A stretch of DNA of 28,918 bases from Haplomitrium mnioides (lineage: Eukaryota; Marchantiophyta; Haplomitriopsida; Calobryales). The stretch is from contig JBNGIS010010613.1 in the NCBI GenBank assembly GCA_049999725.1, positions 1-28,918 of the forward strand, given 5' to 3'. The notes under the pieces were generated by a model. That model did no database searches and was not told the DNA's origin. It saw only the letters and a program-made list of their open reading frames with translations. Shown piece by piece: positions 19,613 to 28,430 of this stretch (positions within the stretch are counted from its first letter, which is position 1; every line of letters starts with the position of its first letter). The position numbers were made by a program, and so were the translations under genes.

Positions 19613-21085
19613 TTTTGACAATTTCTATCAAAAGTTGTCAATGTGTACCCAAGCACAAAGCAAGTGGAGAGGGACTTCATCAAATTTGTATTCATTTTAA
19701 AGATTTAAAAAATAAATCAAGGTTATAACTTGGCACAATGTGTGCCACATCCAAGTGCAGCAATGTTTACTACAGTAGTAACAAGTGGATCGTCAACTAC
19801 CACAAAAAGGAATGAGGTGGAGCCAGCCGAGGCTCCAAAAAAGAAGAAGTCGGCTCTACCAAAGAAAAAGATGGTACTACCACCGTCAATTCAATGGGAG
19901 CATGTCTGGTCACCATCTCTACCAAACTCTTCTTCAATAACAACATCATCCTTCTCCTCTAGCAGCTCTGAGGAGGATGTTGAGCCTCAGCTTGTGCAAC
20001 CTTCAACATCAAGAGAAAAGAAGCAAGTGCACAAAAGGCTCTAGACTTTTCAAGAAAAGAAGCTAGTTGATCCTCAGATAGTGTCTAAGGAAGACAAGAA
20101 CAAAATAAGGGAGTATGCAATCCAGCGATGCAAAGTCCGGAAGGAAAAAGTTACCATTTGGCTAGAGAACTTGAACCTTTTAAAACCTGGAATGGATAAC
20201 TGGGGCTCATTCTAGATTAAGAGGCTAAATTAAGATTTTGTAGAAGCTCTAGTGCAGAGAATGCTCACAAACAAATATGCGCATTTGTTTTTCATTATGG
20301 TTGTAGACCCAAAATATGGGTTGAGAGATAAGTAAGAGTTCAATATTAAAAACCCTCGCAAGTACCGCTACAAGATTGCATGAGGCACTCATAGTGTTGC
20401 TGCAAAGTAGCTTTAAATTACAAAGTATGGAGCAAAAAATCCAATGCTTTTGCTGCACAATTGCTATGTGTATGTGGGGTTTAAACCAATAGAAGCCCAA
20501 ATATTTGCAACTGATTACAATTATGACCAACACTACCAGTTGGAGATGACATCAATTCAAAAGGTGGAGTATTGGCATCAACACTATATGGAGAGTGGGA
20601 TGGTGTCATCCCAAAAGTTGAAAAGAGGGCTTGTGCTGGAGACTTTGGAAATCAAGCCAAAATAAACTCTTAAGAAGACAGTGACTTTTCAAGACAATTA
20701 GTTCTAGTTGGTCTTTTGAAGTGGAGAGCTGTGGAAAATACAATAGAGCATTTTTAGCATGTGGGAGAAGAACTTAGTGAAAGGTCTAAAGCCCAAGACT
20801 AAAGGTTCTCCAAGAATAGAGGACATGAAGCAAACACCTTGGAGATCCCTTTAGGATCTTCTTGATGAAATTGAAATGTCAGTTTTAAGGCAAGTGGAAG
20901 CGAGAGAGCTTTCAATCGAAGAAATATCTCGAGAACTTGAGAGGCATAAAGTTTTGGTAGTAATGATAAAATCATTTTGTTCGGAGGTATACTCTAGCTG
21001 CTAAGAGGAGGCTAGGATGGAATATCCTATCCATATAGAGGAATCAAAGAAGTCCTCTTTCTATTTGAGTTTTGAGAAGTTGTTG
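19613..21085 (+). pseudogene. Exon 2 of methyltransferase copy 2 (large, unknown domain)
   Basis: 491 codons in one frame with more than ten stops and no frameshift. The order is QFLSKVVNVYPSTKQVERDF; a Lys/Pro/Ser-rich linker (about 19790-20040, with KKKKSALPKKK and acidic SSSSSEED, low-complexity and perhaps nuclear-localising); KNKIREYAIQRCKVRKEK; LFFIMVVDPKYGLRD; NPMLLLHNCYVYVGFKPIEA; DYNYDQHYQLEMTSIQKVEY; and a charged helical end ELSIEEISRELERHK, likely coiled coil. I cannot assign a family. It ends at FEKLL before the donor GTAAGG. Confidence 0.6.
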
Positions 21086-21575
21086 GTAAGGTTTTTTCCC
21101 TTCTTCATTTGTATTTTAAAAGCTTATTTGAATTTATTTTAGAATACTTTTAATTGTCGTTGTACTTTGCGCATGTACTCTTTGGTTCAAGCATATGCTA
21201 GATCTCTGTACTCGCAAGGAGATCTAGCTTATGTGTGCATGGACCTTCAAGCCTTTGCCCAAAGAGATTCCATACAAGCATGGATTCTAAAGTCCTTGTG
21301 CGTATAGACTTTATACTCTCTTTCCACAATGACTCTGAAGTCCATACGCACATGGATTTCAGAATCCTTGTGCGCAAGAACTCCAAAGCCCTATGGCGCA
21401 AGGACTCTTGAGCCCATGCCTATATGAACTTCAATGTTCTTGCGCATTTGGGTACAAGAGTCCATGTGAGCATGGACTTTTGAATTCTTGCTCGCTTTAA
21501 TTGTTCTTTCTTTTTAACTTTAAGTTCATTGCTTTCAAATTCTCCTTTAATATATTTCTCCTTGTTGTTTTCAAG
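21086..21575 (+). repeat. Intron 2 of methyltransferase copy 2, with hairpin array
   Basis: 490 bp between GTAAGG and TTTTCAAG. From about 21180 to 21490 there are diverged relatives of the 24 bp units of copy 1. GANTC occurs at 21266, 21283, 21331, 21362, 21403 and 21458. The equivalent intron of copy 1 (up to 355) holds the better preserved array, so the array was in the common ancestor. Confidence 0.75.
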
Positions 21576-22091
21576 GTGAAAAAGCATGTGAAAGGTAGCT
21601 TGCCAAAAAATTGACGATTGTCATTATAGGGAAAAAGAGATCTGTGGTCAAAGAAGCCTCAAAAGATCAAGACCAAGCCCTAACCTTGGTGTCATACCCT
21701 CTTGCCTTTCTACTCTACTATCAGAAAGCCAAAGAGCTAAAGGAGGGTTTGAAGAGCAAGACCAAGACTTAGTGTCATATATTGATAGACTCAACGTGCC
21801 ATTTTATCAAGTCTACGAGGAGTCCAACACTCAACAACCAAAGAGCTTGGTAAAACCAAGAAGTTTCATTTTAGCATTTGCCAACATTCCTTTCGGGTAC
21901 AACCTAAAGGAATGTATGCATGATGACTTTAAGCCCTTTACTAAAGATGATATTTTTGACATGGTTACTTCTTTTGCAGTTGTAACTACTTTTGATTTTT
22001 GGTCTTTTGAAATTATTCATTCTTCACAACAGTTCAGCATTGTGGAGGATGCACTTTTGGAAATTTGTTGTGATATGGATGATGACAACTA
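21576..22091 (+). pseudogene. Exon 3 of methyltransferase copy 2 (motif IV region)
   Basis: It reads ALTLVSYPLAFLLYYQKAKE, then in another frame GGFEEQDQDLVSYIDRLNVP, KSLVKPRSFILAFANIPFGY, then TKDDIFDMVTSFAVVTTFDF and WSFEIIHSSQQFSIVEDALL. In the beta class a strand ending in D/N/S-P-P-Y is followed by a strand such as WSF.I.HS. Here the catalytic D is N and Y is F, so the site is lost, while copy 1 keeps D and Y but lost both prolines. The start has indels. The donor is GTAAGT at 22092. Confidence 0.72.
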
Positions 22092-22190
22092 GTAAGTTTT
22101 GTTTTTGATTTTTTAATGTTTTAGTTTATCTTGTTTCTATTTCTTTTACCTTCTATGGAATGTCTTATTTCTTTTTTTTTATTACTACAT

Positions 22191-22833
22191 GGACAAAACC
22201 AACATTCATCATTTAGGGAGTCCCAGAATTGCTCACACCCACAAGTATTAGATAGTGGGCTACAGGATGAAGGAGGGAAAGCAAAGTATGAAGCTCTTCA
22301 ATCTACAATCCAAAGATGCAAGTGGCTATCTTTGACATATAATGCAGAGCATTTTCAGCTATCCAACTATTTTTGCTAAACTTAAACATCTAGAAGATGA
22401 TGCTCATGTGAATGTGTACCAAAAGCCTCATGCTTTGTACAAATTTTTCATTGATCATTTGTCTTTAGAGCAAGATTAGGTACTAGATCTTTGCTCTAGG
22501 TCATGCACATGCCTTGTTTGTTGTGCTCTCAAGTTGATGCGGAATTGCATTGTTGTGGAATATGATTGACGTCAGTCAATCTTTATTCCTCAAAGAGCTT
22601 TGACAATAGCTTCTTTGCTATCTAATATCAGATAATCAAAAATTGTCTACACATACCATAAAGAGCTTAATCCTTCTCGTATTGTAGGTGTGTTTGGTGA
22701 TTTTGTTGCAATTTTTGGGACTGGAAAGATCCAATAGAATTCTCTTGCAATTGTAGATGCCCAAGCTTCTTAGTCTTTCAATTTGGACAAGACCATTCCC
22801 CATGAAGAGGATAGAACTAAAGTTGTAGAGTGA
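22191..22833 (+). pseudogene. Exon 4 of methyltransferase copy 2 (motifs X and I)
   Basis: One frame of 214 codons with about seven stops and no frameshift. It contains NIHHLGSPRIAHTHKY, then YQKPHALYKFFIDHLSLEQD at 22417-22476, a TAG that is TGG in copy 1, VLDLCSRSCTCLVCCALKL, RNCIVVEYD, and QRALTIASLLSN. QKP...L..FI...S...D.VLDLCSGSGT...AA..L.R......E.D is the C-terminal half of beta-class enzymes, where the QKP and GSGT parts bind S-adenosylmethionine. The stop is TGA 22831-22833. Confidence 0.8.
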
Positions 22834-22905
22834 TGTATATTTTGTGGACAATAAAGTGTTTTTTTTTAAAAATATTTTGTGTTTGATTTATATTCTTGTA
22901 GCAGT
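22834..22905 (+). other. 3' flank of methyltransferase copy 2
   Basis: It matches the 3' flank of copy 1, including AATAAA at 22850-22855, a likely poly(A) signal. Homology stops near 22905, where the minus-strand Copia appears to begin. Confidence 0.5.
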
Positions 22906-23581
22906 CAAAATAATAGTTATTAAGTACTTTCTTGATGATCTCTTTTTGTTTGAAAAATGTTATTGCATGAGCGCCTCACACATACACATGGGAGTCTCTA
23001 GACAAATGAATGTATTGAGTGAGAGTAATCTACTTACAAAGGGTGTATATATGTCCCTATTAAACTCCTCCTTGGCTAATTATGCTTCTAGTAATCAGCC
23101 ATTTTAGTACTATTTGCTATGTAAGTCCTATTTGAAATCCTATTTATGTGTGGTCTCATTAAAACCCTCCCACCTTTTTCTGAGGGAAAGAGTGCCACCA
23201 CATAATTCATAGGTATGAAACATAATATAGTGTGTGGAGTATGTGTGTAAATAATAAAATGTCAAAATGTTGCTTTGATAGTAAAGCTAATATGTGGTGT
23301 TGTTGCGTCCTTCATCCTTATATCTTGGAGATTTGTGTGAAAAATGATGTCAGCTTCAAATGCTAAAAAATGATGTTAGTTTCAATGTAATATACTCATA
23401 TAATGATGAATGACCTGTATGACATTTCAAACAAGTTAGATGGTTTCAAAAAGAAATGACTGAATTTTCAAGCTTTGATCTTCATGACTAAAGGTTAGAA
23501 AAATAGCATAAGCAATTCTTATTTGTTGTTTTGGTGTAGTTCATATAATCTTCTTAAACCGAGCCCTTGAGTATGTGTTAT

Positions 23582-24680
23582 CTATAGAGTAGGTGGAAGG
23601 GGTTTGGTGTAGATGTCTGCTCTATTATCCTTGCTTGCTATCCATTGAACATTTATTTTGTCACAGTGTTGCTCATGGGTGTAGAAAAATTTAGGGATAA
23701 TGTGCTTAATTCTATCACCTTTGATAAATTCTTGAGCAATTTGGTCGATGCATGGTTGATTGTCCTTGTACATTATTGTAAAGGATTGAAGTAGAGGTTG
23801 GCTAGCATTGATGTTGATATGATCAATGAGTTGTCAAAGCCAAATGCATTCCTTACTAATCTCATAGAGTGCTATGATTTTTGTATGGTTAGTCAAGGTA
23901 GTTGTAATAGTCTGTTTAGTGCTTTTCCATGAGATAGCAATGCGTCATTTAAGGAAGACATATCCTATTTGAGACTTTGCGTCATCAGTATCGGATAAAT
24001 ATCCAATGTTGACATAACCAACAATGTCATTTGGTGCATTTTTAGGGAAGAAAAGTCCAAAATCTTTGGTACCTTTTGGGTATCTAAAAATGCTTTTGAG
24101 TCTATTCGAGTGGCAAATGGTAGGCTGAGAGTTGTGCCTTGCGAGCATGTTTACTGCAAAAGATATGTCAAGTCTAGTTTGATTTGCAAGGTACATGAGA
24201 GCTCCGATTGCCGAAAGGTATGGTTTTTCTGATCCTAGAGTTTGTTCATGTTCCTTTCATTTTCCAAACATGTCTTTGGTCGTGTCCGAAGATCTCATTT
24301 CCATGCGGTGCTCGTCGAATGAGCATTATCTATATTGAATTGTTTGAAGATCTTGGCCGTGTATGTGGACTGGTGGATCGGAATTCCATCAGGTAGATGC
24401 TCAAACTAAATGCTGAGACAGAAATTGGGTTCTTCGATGTCTCGTATTTTGAATATGTCTTTTTGTTTGGAAATTGTGTTGGTTACTAGAATTTTTGTAC
24501 CAAAAATATTTATGTCATCTACATAAAGTGCAACTACGACATATTTAGAGTCATGATGTTTCATGAACAAACATAGAGCAATGTCATCATTTGTAAAATT
24601 CAGTGCCATCATTTTTTATTTGAATCTACCAATTTCTGCCACTTTGAGTCCATATATTGATCTTAGGACTTGAACTTCCA
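23582..24680 (-). pseudogene. Copia reverse transcriptase (second half) and RNase H
   Basis: Minus-strand order: VLRSIYGLK (24660), SKYVVVALYVDDINIFGTK with an intact YVDD box (24514-24525), IHQSTYTAKIFKQFN, EKPYLSAIGALMYLANQTRL then DISFAVNMLARH, DAKSQIGYVFL of RNase H, and the end VQWIASKDNRADIYTKPLP at 23600. This is the standard Copia order. Stops and frame changes break it at several places, for instance near 24200-24405 and 23780-23945. The protein is not made. Confidence 0.82.
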
Positions 24681-24689
24681 TATGTGTTC

Positions 24690-25190
24690 CTGATTGATTG
24701 ATTGGTGATCGAGATGTATTAATAGCATGCTTTGTCAACTTCACATTTTCATCTGGTATACTTTGATGATGGGAGACAAAAGGTACACTATGGTGTTGCT
24801 CATGGAGCTTGTATGTATGTGGGACTAAAGGTCCTCTGAAATGTTTCATGCTCAACAAATTTGTTGGTTGGACTAAAGGTCTTTGAATGGCATTGCACAA
24901 CTTCTTTTCCATCATTTGGCATTGTCTTTTCGACATGAGGATTACATGTACTTTTTGGATTGGCAGTGGCCTTTTATGGACAAAAGGTCCTTTCATTTGT
25001 TGGCCATAGAGGACAGAAGGTCTTTTTCTTAGATTGAGGTCTTTATGGACAAAAGATCCATTTTCATAGTACATATCATGAGGAACAGAAGGTCCAACCT
25101 CAGAATTTAGGACGTGAGAAACCAAAGGTCCAATCTCAGTTTTTAGTCCACTTAGGACTAAAGGTCCATTTTCACTATGGTTGTTCTCCC
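24690..25190 (-). repeat. 35-bp hairpin-unit insert inside the Copia reverse transcriptase
   Basis: The Copia reading stops after MKTPPKLIS (25200) and resumes with EVQVLRSIYGLK (24680). The roughly 500 bases between hold repeated GGACTAAAGGTCC, GGACAAAAGGTCC and variants. The rightmost ones, near 24977, 25010, 25046, 25081, 25116 and 25153, are 33-37 bp apart. Each motif is a short inverted repeat (GGAC...GTCC). The open frame of 169 codons across it is a by-product of the repeat. Confidence 0.75.
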
Positions 25191-25191
25191 T

Positions 25192-25579
25192 CTAAATATG
25201 AAGTGTCATTCTTGATATGAGTTTGGGGGGTGTCTTCATAAAAATCTGGGTGTCCAGAATTCCATATAAGTAGGCAGTGATGACGTCCATGATGTGCATA
25301 GTGAGATGGCATTGGATAACAAATCCCATCATGTACTTGTATGGTATAGTGTCCATAGCAGGTGAGTATGTGAGGTCATAATCACGTCCAAGGATTTGAG
25401 TGTATTCTTTGGCCACTAGTTTTGCTTTGTATCGTGTGACATCGCCTTTCGCATTGTGTTTTCAAACAAAAATAAATCTGTAATCTGTTAGATGCATGTT
25501 GGGAAGTGCTGGCATGATAGATCCAAATACTTGTCATCGTATGAGAGAGTGTAGTTTCAAATTTATGGTTGTCTCTCAT
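25192..25579 (-). pseudogene. Copia reverse transcriptase, first half
   Basis: The minus strand reads AKGDVTRYKAKLVAKEYTQ, then DYDLTYSPAMDTIPYKYMMG, HLTMHIMDVITAYLYGILD and IFMKTPP. These are the classic first blocks of Copia reverse transcriptase (RYKARLVAKG, YSPV, MDV.TAFL.G.L, YM..P). MDVITAYLYG holds the first catalytic Asp. A frameshift at about 25420 separates the two readable stretches. Confidence 0.82.
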
Positions 25580-25581
25580 TG

Positions 25582-26119
25582 TGTAACGGTCACTAACTTT
25601 AGTAAGCCATAGCTAAAAATAATGTCAACTATGTCTAGAAAGCTATTACTAAGTTAGAGTAGCAAAAAGCAATTGTTATTATAGAGAGATGGACACATTG
25701 CACAAGGAGAGAAAGTCAACGAATTAAAAAGAAAGAGGAAGTCTAGATAGACTACTTTAAAAGAGGATAAGGACACGTGGCAAGCGAAGAATTAAAGTAA
25801 AGAGAAGGTTCTAAAGATAAGGATACGTTGCAGAAGGAGAACTAAAGAGATGGAAGGTTCTAAAGATAAGGACACGTGGCAGAATGAGAATAAAAGTAAA
25901 GGATGATCCAATTAGAAGAGGATAGAAAAGGAACCAATGGGGTTCCTCCACCTATGTAAGCAAAGTGCTTTCTCTCAAGTATATAAAGAAGGGAGAGTGC
26001 CTTGTTTGACATCTCTTACCTTGTGGGTTCTTGAAGTTCTTGTGTGGTTCTCTTATGTTAACTTATATGTGTTGTATTTGTGCTAACTTGTGTGTGCAAT
26101 GTGGGTGTGTAGTGTTACA
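25582..26119 (+). repeat. 5' LTR of the Gypsy element
   Basis: 538 bp starting TGTAAC and ending GTTACA, a 6 bp terminal inverted repeat with the canonical TG...CA. U3 holds three 50 bp-spaced units with GGACACGTGGCA (25771, 25870) or GGATACGTTGCA (25821), and a weaker GGACACATTGCA at 25691. CCAAT is at 25933 and TATATAAAG at 25980-25988, so transcription probably starts near 26010. Confidence 0.9.
25771..25881 (+). promoter_or_regulatory. G-box/ABRE-like repeats in the LTR U3
   Basis: ACACGTGGC is the core of the abscisic acid response element bound by plant bZIP factors. Two exact copies and one mutated copy lie 49-50 bp apart, upstream of the CCAAT and TATA boxes. This suggests stress- or ABA-induced transcription, which is inference from motif and position. 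Confidence 0.6.
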
Positions 26120-26120
26120 A

Positions 26121-26132
26121 TGGTATCAGAGC
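26121..26132 (+). other. Primer-binding site (initiator Met-tRNA)
   Basis: TGGTATCAGAGC is the complement of the 3' end of plant initiator methionine tRNA, one base after the LTR end. It primes minus-strand DNA synthesis. It is not a tRNA gene. Confidence 0.95.
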
Positions 26133-26779
26133 TTGGTCTTCTCTAAAGAGTGTGGATTACCCCTCTTTGGAGAAGTACTTAAGGCCTTTTTGAGTAGTGT
26201 AATCTCCACTTTGAATTGACTCCATTAGAGTTAAACTATCAAGTTTTCATGAATAAAGGATAGTAGATATCCCATCCTTTGTGCATGAAGATAAGAAGTT
26301 TAACTTGATGCTATGGTAGCCAATGGATAGAGGAGCATTCGTACCTCCTAGAATTCCTCTTTTAAATCCTTTTAACATTCGTGTGTTCAAAATTGACAAA
26401 CATTTCTTTTGTCAATTTCTAGTGTATATTTTTGGTGATGACTTTATGGTTTTTGTGATGGAATCAAGAGAACTTATCATCCTACCTGTGGTAAACTATG
26501 GTGTTACATGGGAGTGTTTTATTTATATTTTGTGGTAGAGAGAAAAATGGATTTGAACCAAGCTCCTCTAGAAGAGTTCAACTCCAAATGTCATATTTCT
26601 ATTAGAGTAACGCATAAGCAAACATAATGTGATTTTCTTGTTCGTAAGTTTGGAGAGAGCTTTTGTAATACTGTGTTGGCATCCCTTAAACCTTTTATTT
26701 TACCTATTCTTCACAATTGGAATGTGCATATATTTGTGTTTGTATAAGTTTCAGAGGGTTAAAACTGTGACAAAACAAC
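26133..26779 (+). other. Gypsy untranslated leader
   Basis: About 650 bp between the primer site and gag. A short open frame at 26323-26538 (MDRGAFVPPRIPLL...) has no known motif. Confidence 0.55.
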
Positions 26780-27748
26780 ATGGATGCTAACTCTAGCAGT
26801 CTTGAAGAAGGAGTGTGGATGATGGCAAAGTTGGAAGAGCTTCAAGCAGCTCTTATAGCAAGCCAGCAACAAACAAACATGTTGATGGCAGAAATGGTGA
26901 AAATGCAACTACAATAAGAAAGTGGAGAAGGAAGTCGGAAGACGTTACTTCATAAAATGAGTAAGTTGTGCAAAGTAGAGCTCTATGGAGGCAGTCGTAC
27001 AGTTGGCATTGTAGAAGGATGGGTTTATTAAATAGAGGTTCACATGTCATATTATCCAAATGCTTCGGATTTGGAGAAAGGATTGTTTGCAAGATCATTC
27101 TTAACAAAGTATGCATCAATATGGCTACAAGGTTGGGAGCGACAGAAAAATACACGAGGAGAACAACTTATGTGCAGCAGTTTAAAAGAAGGTTTGCTCC
27201 AAAATTTTAAAGCAGTGGATTCTATATTAATCGCAAGAACGAAGCTTTGGGAGTTGGAGCAGCAAGGAAGTGTTGCAAGATACATTGAGGAATTTTGAAG
27301 CATGCAAGTTCAAATCAAAGATATGAGTCCAGCGGAGGTCTTTGACAAATTTTTGCAAGGGTTAAAGAGAAAGATTAGAGGAGAGGTTATGATATGCAAT
27401 CCAAAAGACGTAAATGAAGCTATTTCATTTGCTCAACGAATTGAAGAGACACTAGGAATTGTGTAAACTGGAGGAAACTATGGCCCCATGCCTATGGAGT
27501 TGGGGAATATAAGAAGAAGAGAATTTCATTGCCCAAATCACCAACAAGGGGGACCACAACAAACTAATGAAATGAGGATGGATGATCAACGGGAAACTCA
27601 AACATGCTACAATTGTGGTCAGGTAGGACACATTGCACCGAATTGTAGAGCAGTACGGCGCAATCAAGGGCAAGTATTTTGGCGGTCTCTCTATAATATC
27701 AACAATGAAGGGGATGAAGAAGGTCAGGGAAACGATAGGCACCAATAA
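26780..27748 (+). pseudogene. Gypsy gag with zinc knuckle
   Basis: ATG 26780 opens MDANSSSLEEGVWMMAKLEE. The capsid part contains KVELYGGS, then WLQGWERQK and VARYIEEF, DMSPAEVFDKFLQGLKRKIR and EAISFAQRIEETLG, the usual order of Gypsy gag. A CCHC knuckle CYNCGQVGHIAPNC lies at 27604-27645 and binds nucleic acid. In-frame stops occur in the 26900s, near 27030 and 27296, at 27464 and at 27746. All parts are in one frame, so damage is by substitution. Confidence 0.88.
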
Positions 27749-27799
27749 AAAAACCTCGTGGTTTTGCATGGATAAAGAAGAAAGGTGAGGAAAGCATCT

Positions 27800-28430
27800 A
27801 TTATATAGAAAAATAGAAAAATGGAGGGTTAATTGTGGTTGATGGATGGATGGATGGAAGGATCTGCAATAAGAGTTTTTGTTGACTCCGGAGCAGAAGA
27901 AAATTACTTATCACGAGCGATAGCATTGAAGTTGAAGTTGCCCCTTGGAAAAGAAGAGCACAAAGTGGTGGAAATAGCAAATGGCCAAAGTGAATCTATT
28001 GAACGACTATCTCAAAGTATAGCTTTACACATGGGTAACTATAAAGAGAAGTTGGAGTGGAAGATCACAACAACAGCAAGATATGACACCATTCTTGGAA
28101 TGAAGTGGTTACGAAGATATAATCCACAAGTAGATTGGAGAAAGAAGACACTCACGACGTCTCAATGGAAGATTTGGGGAGATCAAGTATGATCTCATTC
28201 AAGACACCTACCCCTATATTTGATTGGAGCAATTGCGATAAAAAAGCAAGATATGGTGTTTTTAGGACTCATACGAGAGCTCACTATTGACAAGGAGGAC
28301 TCAAATCATAATGTTCCACATGAATTTCAAGATGTCTTGAAAGAGTTTAATGACATATTTCCCAATGATTTGCCCAAGGGTTTGCCTCCAAAACGATGCA
28401 TTGATCACAAGATTGAGGTCATTCCAGGAA
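27800..28430 (+). pseudogene. Gypsy aspartic protease and linker
   Basis: Still in the gag frame. VFVDSGAEENYLS at about 27875-27913 is the protease active-site loop (D-S-G, Asp at 27884-27886). KITTTARYDTILGMKWLRR at 28063-28120 is the second half of the fold, with the usual ILG.WL. EFQDVLKEFNDIFP then GLPPKR at 28320-28395 is the linker before reverse transcriptase. Stops at about 27823 and 28190 break it. Confidence 0.85.

Larger units (their letters stand above)
18855..22833 (+). pseudogene. Multi-exon gene ending in a beta-class DNA amino-methyltransferase-like domain, copy 2
   Basis: Four exons: 18855-19214, 19613-21085, 21576-22091 and 22191-22833, with GT-AG introns apart from a damaged last acceptor. 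Exons 1, 2 and 4 each keep one frame, and exons 1-2 join in phase 0. The product would be about 1000 residues. Exon 3 holds the motif IV relic ANIPFGYN (21880-21903; copy 1 ADSTYGYN), then DFWSFEIIHSSQQF. Exon 4 holds NVYQKPHALYKFFI (motif X, 22411-22452), VLDLCSRSCTC (motif I, 22480-22512) and VVEYD. The order IV, X, I defines the beta class (Pfam N6_N4_Mtase), whose members include M.HinfI and CcrM. Such enzymes methylate adenine N6 or cytosine N4. The N-terminal two thirds are unknown. Around twenty in-frame stops make it dead. It faces a transposase-like gene across a shared promoter. Confidence 0.8.
22906..25581 (-). mobile_element. Ty1/Copia element on the minus strand, truncated by Gypsy
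   Basis: The left boundary is where homology between the two methyltransferase flanks ends. On the minus strand a polypurine tract CCAAGGAGGAG at about 23076-23066 would place the 3' LTR at about 22906-23064. ACTCTTTCCCTC and GGGTTTTAATGAGACC at 23195-23150 match the other Copia. Reverse transcriptase and RNase H remnants fill 23582-25579. The 5' end is cut by the Gypsy LTR at 25582; the rest would lie beyond the window. The LTR boundaries are estimates, because its TG/CA ends were not clear. Confidence 0.7.

Noticed and set aside
18855-22833. Endogenous viral or bacterial contaminant origin for the methyltransferase region
   Set aside because: The same introns in two copies, poly(A) signals and nesting by plant retrotransposons show it is resident plant DNA, whatever its ultimate source.
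24616-25125. 169-codon minus-strand open frame as a novel gene
   Set aside because: Most of it is the 35 bp repeat insert. Only its last part (VLRSIYGLK) is coding, and that belongs to Copia reverse transcriptase.
26121-26132. tRNA gene at the TGGTATCAGAGC sequence
   Set aside because: Only the complement of a tRNA 3' end is present, one base after the LTR, so it is the primer-binding site.
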